This document shows, piece after piece, positions 12,322 through 23,408 of a stretch of DNA of 64,000 bases. Source of the DNA: Craspedostauros australis (Eukaryota; Bacillariophyta; Bacillariophyceae; Mastogloiales; Achnanthaceae); the NCBI GenBank assembly GCA_026770025.1, contig JAMXDE010000026.1:744001-808000 (forward strand). The letters are read 5' to 3'. The notes beneath the pieces were generated by a model. It made no database searches. It saw only the letters and a list, made by a program, of their open reading frames with translations, and was not told the origin of the DNA. How positions within the stretch are numbered: position 1 is the stretch's first letter; each line of letters opens with the position of its first letter. The position numbers and the translations under genes were made by a program.

Positions 12322-13394
12322 AGAGTACTTTGGCACCGCATGGTATGGCATGGCATGGCATGACATTGTACGGACGTGATGTGGTGCGGTCCGTTGCAGT
12401 GCAAAGTGGAAGACAAGAGCATTACAACCTGCATGCAGCACTGTCTTGTGTCACATTGTCTACACTCCGTGGGCGTACTCCATGAACTCTCTGCGGAACA
12501 GGTATTGCAGAGAAGAGCAGGGCAGGGCAGGGAAGGAAAGGGATAAGTGGAGAGATCATGATGTCATACTGCACAAGGGATCAGCATGGTTGTCTTGAAC
12601 TGCGCTGGCCTTTCGCCCTCCTCTCGTCGAGTGCCTACCTCCCTGCCTGCCTGTTTGCTTGTTTGTTTGTTGTTTCTGTGTGCCAGAGGTGGATGGATCG
12701 ATGGATACGCACACCGCCAACGACCGACCAAGCCCGGACGACACAGTTGAGGTACATGCAGATGCAGAAGCACAATTCAATGAATCGATGGAATGAATAC
12801 GAGCAAGGCAAACAAGCATGCGAATGTATTATCATACGGTAGTCAAGTCTTCCCTACTCTGTGCGTGCTCCTGTGCTCGACGAGCTACGACTATTCATCT
12901 TCCTTGTGAAGAATGGAAAATAACAATCCCAAGACCTCGAGCGGTTTTGGTGGTTCCCATCTTCGTTCTATTCTTATCGTAGAGAGTCCCGTGTACCAGT
13001 CACGCTTCACCAACTTCCACTTTCGCGAAAGGTGGGTGGCTGTCGTGGCCGCCACAACAACGATGGTTGTGCTGTTTTGGTGGGGAATGTGGCGCTTTTG
13101 GGGACAAACCAGTTCTTTCGTTTCCTTTCTTCATTTCTGGTTTTGGTTTTGTTGTTGCCATAATTCACGTTGTGTTTGAGAGCGATCATGTCGATGGTGT
13201 TGGCATTGTCCACTCGCATACTACTATCCACTGCTTAGGTCGTATTCTATTATTCTATCATATAATATAGTATAGTATAATACGTACGAGTGTTAGAACG
13301 CAACCTTTTCGAGCGTGGGGCAGTCTACAGCGCTGACGACAACAGGAAGGACCAGAAGCAGAGGCAGAGGCAGAGGCAGAAGCTGACGCCCAGC
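12322..13394. other. Intergenic region, no supported gene
   Basis: About 1 kb between BCAT and the beta-helix gene, both on the plus strand. Contains a ggcat-rich run (12335-12362) and short tandem motifs such as tgcctgcctgtttgcttgtttgtttg (near 12642-12668). Reading frames overlap on both strands and none looks coding. Confidence 0.55.
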
Positions 13395-15343
13395 ATGGCG
13401 GGCCACTCTCGCAGAGGCAGGGGCAATGGCCATCAAGGCAACCAGCATCAGCGCAACAGAAGCAACGCAGACTCCCACGACGGATCCAGCTACGGAAGCA
13501 CCAACTACAACGGAGGCCACCATGACAACTCAAGAGACAACGACCAGAGCAGCGCTTCATCTGCGGATGGAGACTTCGACGAGGACAGATCGATGCTCTC
13601 GCTCGGAGATTCTATCGCAGGCTTCGAGATCACCTGGAAGGAGCTCATGCTTGCGGCAATCGGGATCTGCGTCCTGGCCTTGCTCTCGGTCATCATCGGC
13701 GTCGCCGCTGGCATGACCATCTCCATACATTACTACGACATCAACAACAACCCCATGTACGCTGCCATGCAGTTCGATCCCGGAGATCCCACGGCCATCT
13801 TCTACGTCAACCGCCTTGGAACGTATCGCCGGGCGACGACCCTGGATCCCACCATCGCTTCGCGCAATCATCTGCAGCCGAAGGGACGCAAGGGGTTGGA
13901 TCTTGGCAAGGTCATCACCAGCAACCAGTACGGCCAGCTCGATCTATTGATGGTCGTGGAAGAGTCTCCACCTGTGCGCCTCCATCAACGTTACCATCAT
14001 GATCACCATGTCGATGCCGATGGCAACGTTGATGGCAACTATGATGGCAACTATGACGGCAGCAGCGGTGATGGTATGGATGGGTCGCACATGCCGCCAT
14101 CATCGTCCAATCAGTACAATGCGAACCATGCCCGCGCAGCAGCCGAAGGGGGCTCAACGACTTCGTCGGTTTCCTCACAATCGGGGTTTCAGTCGCAGAT
14201 GGAGGCTTCCTCGGGCAATGCTAGGTATGCGGATTGCACCAATGCTTATGGGGGTCCCATGGCGTCGGGCGGCGATCCGAACGGTCGATGTCGGCAATCT
14301 CGGTCGTCGAACGAAGACCTCGCGGCGCGTGGAAATGGCAGCGGTGCAACGGATCAGATACCGAACTCCCAATCTTGGAACAGCAACGGCAGCAGGAGGA
14401 AACGAACACGAAGAAGCTTGGACTCGGCGGAGATGTATGAAACACCCGGTGCGACGAAGAGCGTGCCGTTCATGGAGATCCGGGAATCCTCCGTGCATCC
14501 CATCCAATGTCCAGGGCCGCAGTCGACCTTCGGATTCGGGACGTGGAAATCGCTCAAGGCCGCTGTGCAGGAGGCCAACGCCATGTCCGCCGAACGCTTC
14601 ATGAAGTGGAATCAGTACTTCGCGCGTTCGGGCAAGGCCTTCACGACCTTCCAGGACGACGCCCTCTACTACGAGGAGGATGTCTTCATCACAATCTGCC
14701 CCAGCTCCATCCTCCGAGCGAGACGCGGACCCATCTTCATCAACGCGGAGAACATCCTCATAGAGTGCGAGCAATGCACCATCGATGTGGGCGGCACGCA
14801 TTTCGCCTTTGGTCCGCACGCTAAGAACGTCGTCGTTCGAGGCATCACGTTTCGCAACGCTCATTCCTCGAGGTAAGCCCGTGGTTTTTGGTTGCGGGTT
14901 GCTGTTTGCTGTTTGCTGGTTGTTGTATTTGCACCGTACTCTACGGCATGTCATCATATGACACTGGGCGCACATCATGTCCCGTGCCATATTTCACGAC
15001 TCTATGGTATACTATATCCACTTTGATTCTCATGCCTTGCGCTGCGTTGTCGCATCCCAACCTACAATGTATCTAACCACAAAACCACTTGGCATGTTCC
15101 TACTCCCGCACATGCACGCACACACTCATCAGCCTGACCTTTTTCCATGACGGTGCCCAAGCATCCTTCGAGGACTGTAGATGGGAAGGCAATTCTGGCA
15201 TTGCGACGCAGTACGGTGGAGTCGCCGATGTCAATTCCACCAGCACAGTCACATTCTACCGCTGCGAGCTTGGACAGGCAAATCCCAACGTCCACAGCAG
15301 CACCAACGCCGGCTTCATCTCGTCGCTCTCCATTCGCGGCTAG
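13395..15343 (+). CDS. Membrane-anchored right-handed beta-helix protein
   Basis: Two exons, 13395-14872 and 15133-15343 (intron 260 bp, gtaagc...catcag, phase 2), 562 residues from MAGHSRRG; an upstream in-frame ATG at 13290 would add 35 Gln/Arg-rich residues. The N-terminal ~80 residues are Asn/Gly/Ser-rich and hydrophilic, followed by one membrane span (about 82-110, LMLAAIGICVLALLSVIIG), so a type II orientation is likely. The luminal or extracellular part has a His/Gly/Asp-rich low-complexity stretch, then a C-terminal parallel beta-helix-like block with short repeated strands (IFINAENILIECEQCTIDVG, FAFGPHAKNVVVRGITFRNA, ASFEDCRWEGNSG, TVTFYRCELG). That pattern resembles pectate-lyase-like folds, but no catalytic residues are assignable, so binding or enzymatic function is open. 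I recall similar proteins in diatoms; not checked. Confidence 0.7.
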
Positions 15344-16096
15344 AGAGATTACTTCGAGCATACTACGAGCAGGTCGTATGATGATGATGATGATGATTGC
15401 ATCGTCGCAATGCGTTTTGCATCGTCCAGAAAGCTCTTGAAGGCCTGGCACTTGTATGGTGCTCGTATGGTACCACACAGCTCACGCAACACGGAGGCAT
15501 CACCCCAATCGTAACGAATAAAAGCACATCACCGCTGGATGCAACATCAAGACAGGCAGATGTCATTTCCAACCATGAAGGAAAAAGGTGGACACACGGA
15601 TCATCATCGTCGCTGTCCCTTCGGCTCGCGCTTTGCCCTGTTCTTTCTCTAAGATGGCTATGTTCGCGAGCAGACAACATGCAAGCGCAGATCGTTGACT
15701 TCTTCGTTTGCTTTTGCACCCGTACGCCCCAACAAGATGGCACGCCTCGTTTTGATGCTAGCGTAGTCGGTAAATACTGATAATCTACGAGTACGCAGCT
15801 TTCGCACCGCTCTATTGATTACGGCACCATCATCTTTGTGAGTAACACTGCCGGTAGGAGTACGTTTGACTGGCGTCGTTGAATGGGTAGTCTAAAGGGG
15901 AGCTGGAGTGAGGCTGTGCGCCCGCTCCAAAGCAACAGCGAGGCTCTGGCCTTGTCATGGCGCTTATCCGCGGAAGGAAGGAGGCAAGGCAAGCAAGAAT
16001 CGCTCATATTCGTACATATAAATGATATGATTGTCGAGGAGAAGAGAGGAGAGTGATCTGCCATGTAGTACTCGTGCACGGAGCAGAGCAGGCACC
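15344..16096. other. Convergent 3' intergenic region
   Basis: This 0.75-kb region holds the 3' ends of the beta-helix gene (plus) and the kinase gene (minus). A (atg)n microsatellite lies at 15377-15398. No gene or RNA is evident. Confidence 0.55.
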
Positions 16097-18046
16097 TCAG
16101 TAGTCGGATCCTGACGAACCCGCTGCGGTTGAACCGCCTGTGACACCGCCGTGCGTGCTGCTGCCACCATTCTCAATCGCATAGAGCTCTTGCTTGACCA
16201 CCAGCTTGATCTCGCCGAAGGAGGGTCGATTCGCAATGTTGGTGTCCCAGGCACGCTGCATGATGGCTGCCACCTCGCTGGGCCAGCTCCTGAAGACGGC
16301 CGGACGCGAACCACGGTGCAGGACGCGGTCGTAGAGCATGTCCTGTGTGTAGAAGGCAAACGGTGGCTCCAGGGCGAGAATGAACCACATGATCATGGAC
16401 CAGCTGTAGATGTCAGCCGAGAGGTTGTAGGGTTGGCGCAGACCGACCTCCGGCGCCATGTAGCGCATCGCCCCCGTCATGCCCGTCATTCTGTACAATC
16501 CGTTCCCGACTTGATCCTGCTCCTGAATCTCTCTTGCCAAACCAAAATCAAATAGCTTGAGCACGTTGCTGGAGTCGAATCCGATATTGTCTGGTTTCTG
16601 TACGTCCATGTGTATGTGTATATGTATGTGTATGCGCATTTGCGAGGGTAGATGTGAACGTGGAGTGATGCCCGATGCGTGATGATGGAAGTGAGAGTGT
16701 GAGCATGCCATCAAACGGAACAAGTAAGCAGGGCAAAGAAAGAGCAGAGCGCCAACACTCCGCCAACCACAACTGACCAACAACAAACTAACCAACAACC
16801 ACAAGTGACCAACTAACAATTGATTGTTGAAGAGAGCAGCGAGACTTACCAGATCACGAAAGATGATGTTCTGCTTGTGCAGATACTCGCAACCAGCCGA
16901 GATGTCGTAGGCCGCCTGCATGCGCCGTTGAAGCAGCTTGTGCATCCTCTTCTTGCTGCCGACCAGAACGCCGGTGACACCCTTGCAGGTGCGATCCGTG
17001 GAAGCCCACTTCCGAAACCTCTTGGTGAGGGTCTCCACGAGGCGTTCGACGAGGATGAAGTAGTTTGGATCGACGGAAGGTTCGTTGGCGCTCATGCCGA
17101 TGAGGGCGATGACATTGGGGTGGTGCAAGGCGGATAGGTAGTGCGCCTCCATGGCGAGATCTACGGTTCCCTTGAAGAAGGTGATCTTGTCCTTCCTGAG
17201 GTAATCCGGGGCGACCCTCTTGAGGACGTACCTGGTGCTGCTGGTGGTTGTCAGAATGGAAGGGCCGCTGTTCGCCCTGGACTCGGAATGCTGGTGTTGC
17301 ATCTCGTCTCCATCGCTGTCTCCTTTGATTCGACGGCGACCGCGACTGCGGCCCGCAGGCCTTGATGGACGGTCACTGTTGGACTGCGAGTGGATGACGA
17401 AGTCCTTGGAGAGGGAGACGTCGATGGCGCGCTCCTTGCGATGGTGAGCATCGGTGCCACCTTGGACATCATCCATGGCCTCGAAGCCAGGCTCGGCGTC
17501 GCCGTGGGCATTGACGTCCTCCCACTCGCTCTCCAGGCGCAGACTGCCCTGCTGCGATGCCTGGTCATCGCTGTGCTTGCCTGGCCTCCTATTGGAGCTG
17601 CGTTGCTTGTGCTGCCTGGATCTGGACTTGCCGCGCAGGCGTCCGAAGAAGGATAGCTTGGAGCGGACGGTGGCCGCGAGGTCGTCCGTGACGATCTGCC
17701 CCCGCAGCTTGTCGACGTTGTAGACGATGCAGAAGCCTCCGCGACCCAGGACCTTGCCGGTGGTGACCTCGTCGTCTTCGAAGCGCGGCAGCAGGGCGTA
17801 CCTGCTCTCTTCGGAGGCGTCCAGGTTGGCCCTGAGCAGGGAGGACTCCGCCACTTGCTGCTGGATGATCTCGCCTGCCGTCTGCAGCAGGAGGGTGGTC
17901 TCCGCGCGCTGCATGTTCTTCGCCAGCACGGCATGCGGCTGGATCTTGCCATGCTCGCTGCCGCCGCCGCTCGAGCCGCCTTCCGGTCTCCGCGGCTTGC
18001 GGTTCTTCGAATTCAGTCCATGAGGAGCTAGCGCCGTCGCTGACAT
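16097..18046 (-). CDS. Protein kinase with large N-lobe insertion
   Basis: Two exons, 18046-16850 and 16597-16097, 565 residues. The 252-bp intron (gtaagt...gtacag) falls in phase 0 between FRDL399 and K400PDN, inside the catalytic loop; the intron has no stop in frame, so a retained-intron product would read through. The kinase motifs are all present: LGRGGFCIVY (100-109), YVLKRV with Lys276, alpha-C Glu300, FRDLKPDN (396-403, Phe instead of His in HRD), DFG (416-418), MAPEV, DIYSW and NRPSF. About 165 residues of basic, Ser/Gly-rich sequence separate the Gly loop from Lys276; usual kinases have about 15. The C-terminal tail is Gly/Ser-rich. I judge it an active Ser/Thr kinase of TKL-like appearance; substrate and pathway unknown. 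Confidence 0.9.
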   Translation of the reverse strand: MSATALAPHGLNSKNRKPRRPEGGSSGGGSEHGKIQPHAVLAKNMQRAETTLLLQTAGEIIQQQVAESSLLRANLDASEESRYALLPRFEDDEVTTGKVLGRGGFCIVYNVDKLRGQIVTDDLAATVRSKLSFFGRLRGKSRSRQHKQRSSNRRPGKHSDDQASQQGSLRLESEWEDVNAHGDAEPGFEAMDDVQGGTDAHHRKERAIDVSLSKDFVIHSQSNSDRPSRPAGRSRGRRRIKGDSDGDEMQHQHSESRANSGPSILTTTSSTRYVLKRVAPDYLRKDKITFFKGTVDLAMEAHYLSALHHPNVIALIGMSANEPSVDPNYFILVERLVETLTKRFRKWASTDRTCKGVTGVLVGSKKRMHKLLQRRMQAAYDISAGCEYLHKQNIIFRDLVSLAALFNNQLLVGHLWLLVSLLLVSCGWRSVGALLFLCPAYLFRLMACSHSHFHHHASGITPRSHLPSQMRIHIHIHIHMDVQKPDNIGFDSSNVLKLFDFGLAREIQEQDQVGNGLYRMTGMTGAMRYMAPEVGLRQPYNLSADIYSWSMIMWFILALEPPFAFYTQDMLYDRVLHRGSRPAVFRSWPSEVAAIMQRAWDTNIANRPSFGEIKLVVKQELYAIENGGSSTHGGVTGGSTAAGSSGSDY

Positions 18047-19988
18047 CTCTCTTCAGGTTCCTCCTACGGCCACCCAGGTGGGATCGTATTCTACAATATT
18101 ATAATATTATAATAGAGTAGTGTGGTATGATAGAGTAGTATAATATGGTATGGTCGGGTGTGGTATAATACGATGCTCTGGACTTTGGGCAAGCAAGAAG
18201 GTTTCAATCCAGACGTCCACTCAGCTCGAATCGGTACGCAGGTCGGTGGCTGGGCCATGCGGACAATTCGGCAGTCACCAACACCAACGCCAACACCAAG
18301 ACCAACACCAAGACAGAGAGCGGTGACAGGATTGGACACCTGTCTGTGGTGGCTGCTTTGTGTGTCTGTTTCGCCCGCGATTTCGCTACCGGATGCAATT
18401 GCGCCCATCCGAAGGTGTTGTCAATCACCTCATCGTGACAGACAGTTTTCACGCTTGGGCCTGCGAAAGGTTGCTCCTTGGTTGAGTATACCTAGCGCGT
18501 TTTGAGAAAATCACTTACAGAAACAATGCCTATATATTTTACATTGCTAGGGATACAGTTGAAAATGACGGAGAATTATGTCAACGTGAAAATCCACGTC
18601 GCTGAAGATGTGCTATGTGGAGTTTCATCTCCCATTCCAAGGAACATCTATGGACTAAATGATCTGGTCGTTGCGACACTTCTTCAATCGTGAGCTGCTA
18701 AGCGGCTTTCTATCTTGTCGCGATTGGTTGGGGTGACACAGACGGAATGCGAATCCGAAATACAAACTCCGCAGACCCAAGGCCAACCATCTCGGAGTTG
18801 AGGAGAATTTATTCAAAACAAGAGAGTTTCGCCAAAAGTCGAAAATGCTGCCACTCGCACGCCACCAGCCACAAAAATGACACGCAGCGCAGGTGTGTCG
18901 ACACAAGTGCTCTGACAACAATGGCATGATGGTGGGTGGTTCAAACAGAGGAAAGATGAAGAAGATGATGGTAGCTCTTCATGGGCAAGGCGTTTCGTAG
19001 TCGAGGGATACTCAGACAATGATTGTGCTGCCGCTGTTTTCTGTTCGGTGGCTTGTCCGGGGTGAAGGGCTGCCAGAGGCTTGCTGCCGTGTGCTTGGAA
19101 GGCGATGCATCATGCACGTACATGTCAGTGAGCTGCTCTGTGTTGTTGCGTTCAACACACAAAGCGTGAAAAGAGGACATTTTGGAAAGGAGGCCCAGTG
19201 ATGATCCAACGTTCGTCTAACCGAAGCGAGAAAACTCACAACCGCCCGCATCCCGCGAATCTGTTCCTCCATGTTATTGGCATGTCGTTGTCGCATGACT
19301 CGCAACAAGAGGGAGGGTGGCACGGCAAGGAGCGAACCGCCCAGCGAGGATGATTTGGACAAAAGGAAAAGATGAAACAGGAACAACCACAAGAGAGCGT
19401 GGAAGAAAGGAGGAGACGCACAAGATTCTGGCTGACGCGGAAGGACAATGGGGAGTCCTGATGCATGCGATGGGATGTTCCGTTGGAAACTTTGAGGAGG
19501 CAGTAGGGTCAAGGTAGAATAGAATCGAAGAGGCCTTGGCCACAATCACTCGCAGCATCAGTGATGGCAGCAGTGGTGGTCGGATGCTTGCGATCCTTGG
19601 CGACACGAAGCAGCACGAAGCACCGCTGAACACAAATGGGGAACAAGAGAGGAGGCGCAAAACCAAGAACCAGGCAAGCGGGAACACACAGACACCAGTT
19701 TTCCAGCACGTGCTTGCGGACAAGCATGGTGGCGTTTCCAAGATTGACCCGCTCGCACACAAATTCACACAAGTTGGTGGCAGCGTGAAGCGAACGCTCT
19801 TGTCGCATTGCTCACATCATCAGTGCCGACAGACACTCTTGGGGGCGTCAGAACATGGCGAAGCACCTGATTGCATCCAAAACAGAGGAGGAAGGAGAGC
19901 AAAGGCACCATCTCGTGATCAACCACAACGTCCTCTCCTCGCATCATCTCGCATCACTGAAACTCCACAAGACGGAAACGGATTGAAG
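18047..19988. other. Divergent intergenic region between kinase and RING genes
   Basis: About 1.9 kb upstream of both flanking genes. Contains a (ccaaca)n-like run at 18278-18315. The frame of the RING gene stays open back to 19536 without a convincing start; an in-frame ATG at 19584 gives a possible longer N terminus (about 135 residues), but its composition does not look coding. Confidence 0.5.
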
Positions 19989-22350
19989 ATGGAGATTTCG
20001 ACATCCGAGGTCGACGTAGCGCCCATCGCGCCTGAAGATGTGGAGGGAGATGCGGGCGGCCACTCTGTCGACGAAGGAATCATCGATGTCACCTTCCCTA
20101 CCTTTGTGCCAACGACGATATCTTCAGATGTGGCGCCTCGGATGGATCCGTTCGGTGCCATCTCCAGCTCCAGTAACAACTCCAGTAACAACTCCAGTAA
20201 CAACTCCAGTTCCAATTCCACATCAGCATCAGCATCAGATGATGGAAACACAGGTGGGCACCACTCCGAAGCCATGACCACAGATGACATCTTCCTCACG
20301 GTCTTGGCCATCGTAGCCATCATCACCATGCTCAGGTGCTCTCGAACCTCCATCCCTCCACCAGAGCTGCACAGGGGAGAGCAGATCCGTCGGAGAGCAC
20401 AGGAGAACCTCCAGAGGCAGGAGCGAAGCCGCGAGGAACGGGAGGCCAGAGAGAAACTCAAGAAGGACACTCCGGAGCAGCGCAAGCTCTGGATGAGAGC
20501 CAACATGTACGAAACGGTGAGTCTCCTTCGCATCTGCAACCAGAATCAGTCGCACGACCATCTTCAAGTTGCATCCGTTGCCCCCTCCATGATGCGCCGA
20601 CTCTAATTGCCATCAACATTCACGTTTTTACCTATCGTCCTGTTCTTCACTCATCTTCCAACAGACCATCCAAAAGCAAGAACCGAACGGTTACTTCTAC
20701 TGGACAGTGCAGGAGGTGCTGGACTCATTCCACCTCTCCAACACCCTCTCTCGCCCCAGCACTGCGGCTTCCGAATACAAAGGAGGTCTTGGAATGCATG
20801 AAGACGAAGACGAACATGCTGATATTGATATTGATGTTGAGCAGGGTGGGTCGCATTCTCAGACCAGCGCTGCCGCCGGCAACAACAACAACAACAACAA
20901 CAACAACACGGACGGTAGAACTGCATCAAAGCTACCACTGCCACCACCAACCTCCAGCCCATTCTGTGTGCCCATTCTCACCAATGAAATGCTCAACAGC
21001 GACGTGGAAGAAGAATCAACCTGCATCATCTGCATGGAGGACTTCCAAGTGAACGACGTCGTCTCATGGAGCTTTCAGAACAACAAGCCATGCATGAGAT
21101 CACGGTCGAAGTCAAAAGCGACATCGGGATCGACAGCAACAGGTACTGGCTCAGACGTTGATGCAAGCGCAAATGCAAACACAAACACAAATACAACGGA
21201 AGACTCTTCGTCATCGTGGTGCTGTCGACACGTCTTCCACGTCGACTGCATCCAGCTGTGGCTGTGTGATCAGCGCCAGGATGATTGCCCAGCATGTCGC
21301 ACAGAGCTTCTCGTGCGCAACCCACATGACAGTGGCGCCACGGCAGATTCGTCTGACGCGAAGCAGCTGCTGGGAGCGACGGGTGTGACCCATGAAATCA
21401 GCACAGCCAACGATGGAACGGCTCACAACAGCTCAGGGCAGTCTCAAACGGTGCATGGGCGGGAGACTGACCTCAACACATCATCGGAGACCGCGGAGAC
21501 CATCTTCTTCGACAGCGCCAACAACGATCACAACAGCAGCAGCACTGGCAGCACCGATCATGATTCGGACAGCGATGATGGAAGCGCTAGAAGCAACACC
21601 GATGGCGACACTGACGATGGCAAGAACAGCAGCAGAAATAGCAGCACGGAGGACGTCTTCTTCATCATGGGAGGTCTGCTTGTGAGGAGATCCTGCGCCA
21701 TGCAGTCATCCTCATCTGCGGCTGCGGCCGCATTCCTCTCACCCATGGCATCTCCCATCCACACCAAGCCCGTGATGAAGCGTTCCAGCTTCCTGCAATC
21801 CGCCCTCAACATGATGCCCATGTCGCCCATGATATCCTCTCTGCCACTCAAACGCACGTCCTCTCAGGGAACACAGCAGCAGCAGCATGGCGGACGCTCC
21901 GGCAGCCACTCTGGTGGCAGATCCAGCAGGCGCAGCTCCGAGGTGGAATTACAATCAATGTCATCATCGCTCACGGTGATGCCGGGTGCAGCGCTGTCGG
22001 GAATGGCAGCAAGTTCAAGGACCGCTTCGATCCATACGACGGACGGCACCATGTCCGCGATCCCCTCCCACCAAACAGGTGGACTGCCTCCGTTGCCATT
22101 CCAGCCGCTGCCCCTCTCCAACAGCGATGATGACGACGGTGGAGAACACTCGCATCATCATGAACAGCAACCACATTCGCAGCAACAGAGACGGCTGTCC
22201 ATCACAGCATCGCTGATGTCAGTGCTCTCCAGCCCCATGTCCATGCGTCGATCTCAGTCGGAGAGCATCCGACGCCAATCCCGGACTGCGCCATCACCCG
22301 CCTACCAGCAGGTCCTTCAGGACGGTAATTGCGATGACATGGGCGAATAG
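19989..22350 (+). CDS. RING-H2 membrane protein, putative E3 ubiquitin ligase
   Basis: Two exons, 19989-20516 and 20665-22350 (148-bp intron, gtgagt...caacag, phase 0), 737 residues from MEISTSEVD; an in-frame ATG at 19584 would give 872. An Asn/Ser repeat (NNSSNNSSNNSS) precedes one membrane span (about 101-115), then a charged, probably coiled-coil Arg/Glu segment (about 125-160). The RING is C3H2C3 type: CIIC (from 296), CRHVFH, VDCIQLW, CPACR (to 387). Its first metal site is separated from the rest by a ~50-residue Ser/Thr/Asn insert, so the domain spans ~92 residues instead of 40-50. The C-terminal half is Ser-rich and disordered. By family it should bind an E2 and ubiquitinate membrane-proximal substrates; target unknown. 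Confidence 0.8.
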
Positions 22351-23408
22351 CACGAGCAAGAGTCGTCGACAATGTTTGCGTCATTCAACACGAACATCGA
22401 AGGAGGCAGCGCACAGCTGGTCGCATGATGATGCGACTGCTGTCCATGAACACACCAGGTGGCGGAAAGGACACACATCACCACCACATGGTCAATCACA
22501 TTTACACCTGCATTCACATCCACATCCACAATCGTAACGACATGGTTTCACAATGCACCATGCAACCAAACCTAATCCCGTATTAGTACGAATATACATA
22601 CTCTACTCACTCTACTCACATACGCAGATGCGCAAAGCACTCGATGGAACAATGAATCAGTGTCCTTTTGGATGAACATGACGCACCGTACAAGCATGGT
22701 GCGTCCCACATGGCAACAATAGGACTCTACTCTACTCCACTCTACGAGTATCCCGTGATGATTCAGAACATTGTAGCAGTGACATCCAACCGACAGCATC
22801 ACCACCACCACAGGTGAAGCCGACAAGGACGTCGTGATTGTTGTGCCGCTTCGCTCCAACCTCCATTGCCAATGGAAGAACCACACCATCCTACTCGTAC
22901 TAGTGCTCGTGCTTGTACTCCGATTGCGACAGCAACAGAACCCCTACCATGAGTAGAGCATTCGAAATACAAGGAATCGAACAGGAAAGTTGAAGCAGCT
23001 CTGTGCAACGGCGCCCCAACCATGCGATTGCTCGTACCGATACCTGCGACGATGCGGAACAACGTTAGCCAGCCATTCACGTCGCTTGTTGGAAGTGCTC
23101 TGCGACGAAGAGAGCGATCCACCCCGCAGAGTGGTTCCAATTTCCGCGCCATCGTGAAGTATGCAGTTCGGAGTGAGTGACACGAAAGCAGACTATCCTG
23201 TTATGTGCGACTACTACTAATACTGGTTTGTACGACGTCATGTATGCGTACCACTGGTGATGGTCGGTGGACTCATACAACACCACACCGGATGCCGGCA
23301 ATGAAGTACGCCGGATGTGCTTGTGCTTGTACATGTCCATGTGATGCGATGGATGATGTCGACGGTTTGGCGCATGGTGGCTGCGCCCGAATATCATGCA
23401 CCGATTGC
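22351..23408. other. Convergent 3' intergenic region
   Basis: About 1.06 kb between the RING gene (plus) and the silicon transporter (minus). It has short imperfect repeats of the ctctactc type (22600-22620, 22725-22750). No gene is supported. Confidence 0.55.

Noticed and set aside
19012..19768. Minus-strand open frames of 160-180 residues with hydrophobic stretches
   Set aside because: No homology recognised, and overlapping frames on the other strand are equally open; likely random in a GC-moderate promoter region.
19536..19988. Extending the RING gene upstream to 19536 or 19584
   Set aside because: 19536 is TTG, and the added residues look non-coding; kept only as an alternative start at 19584.
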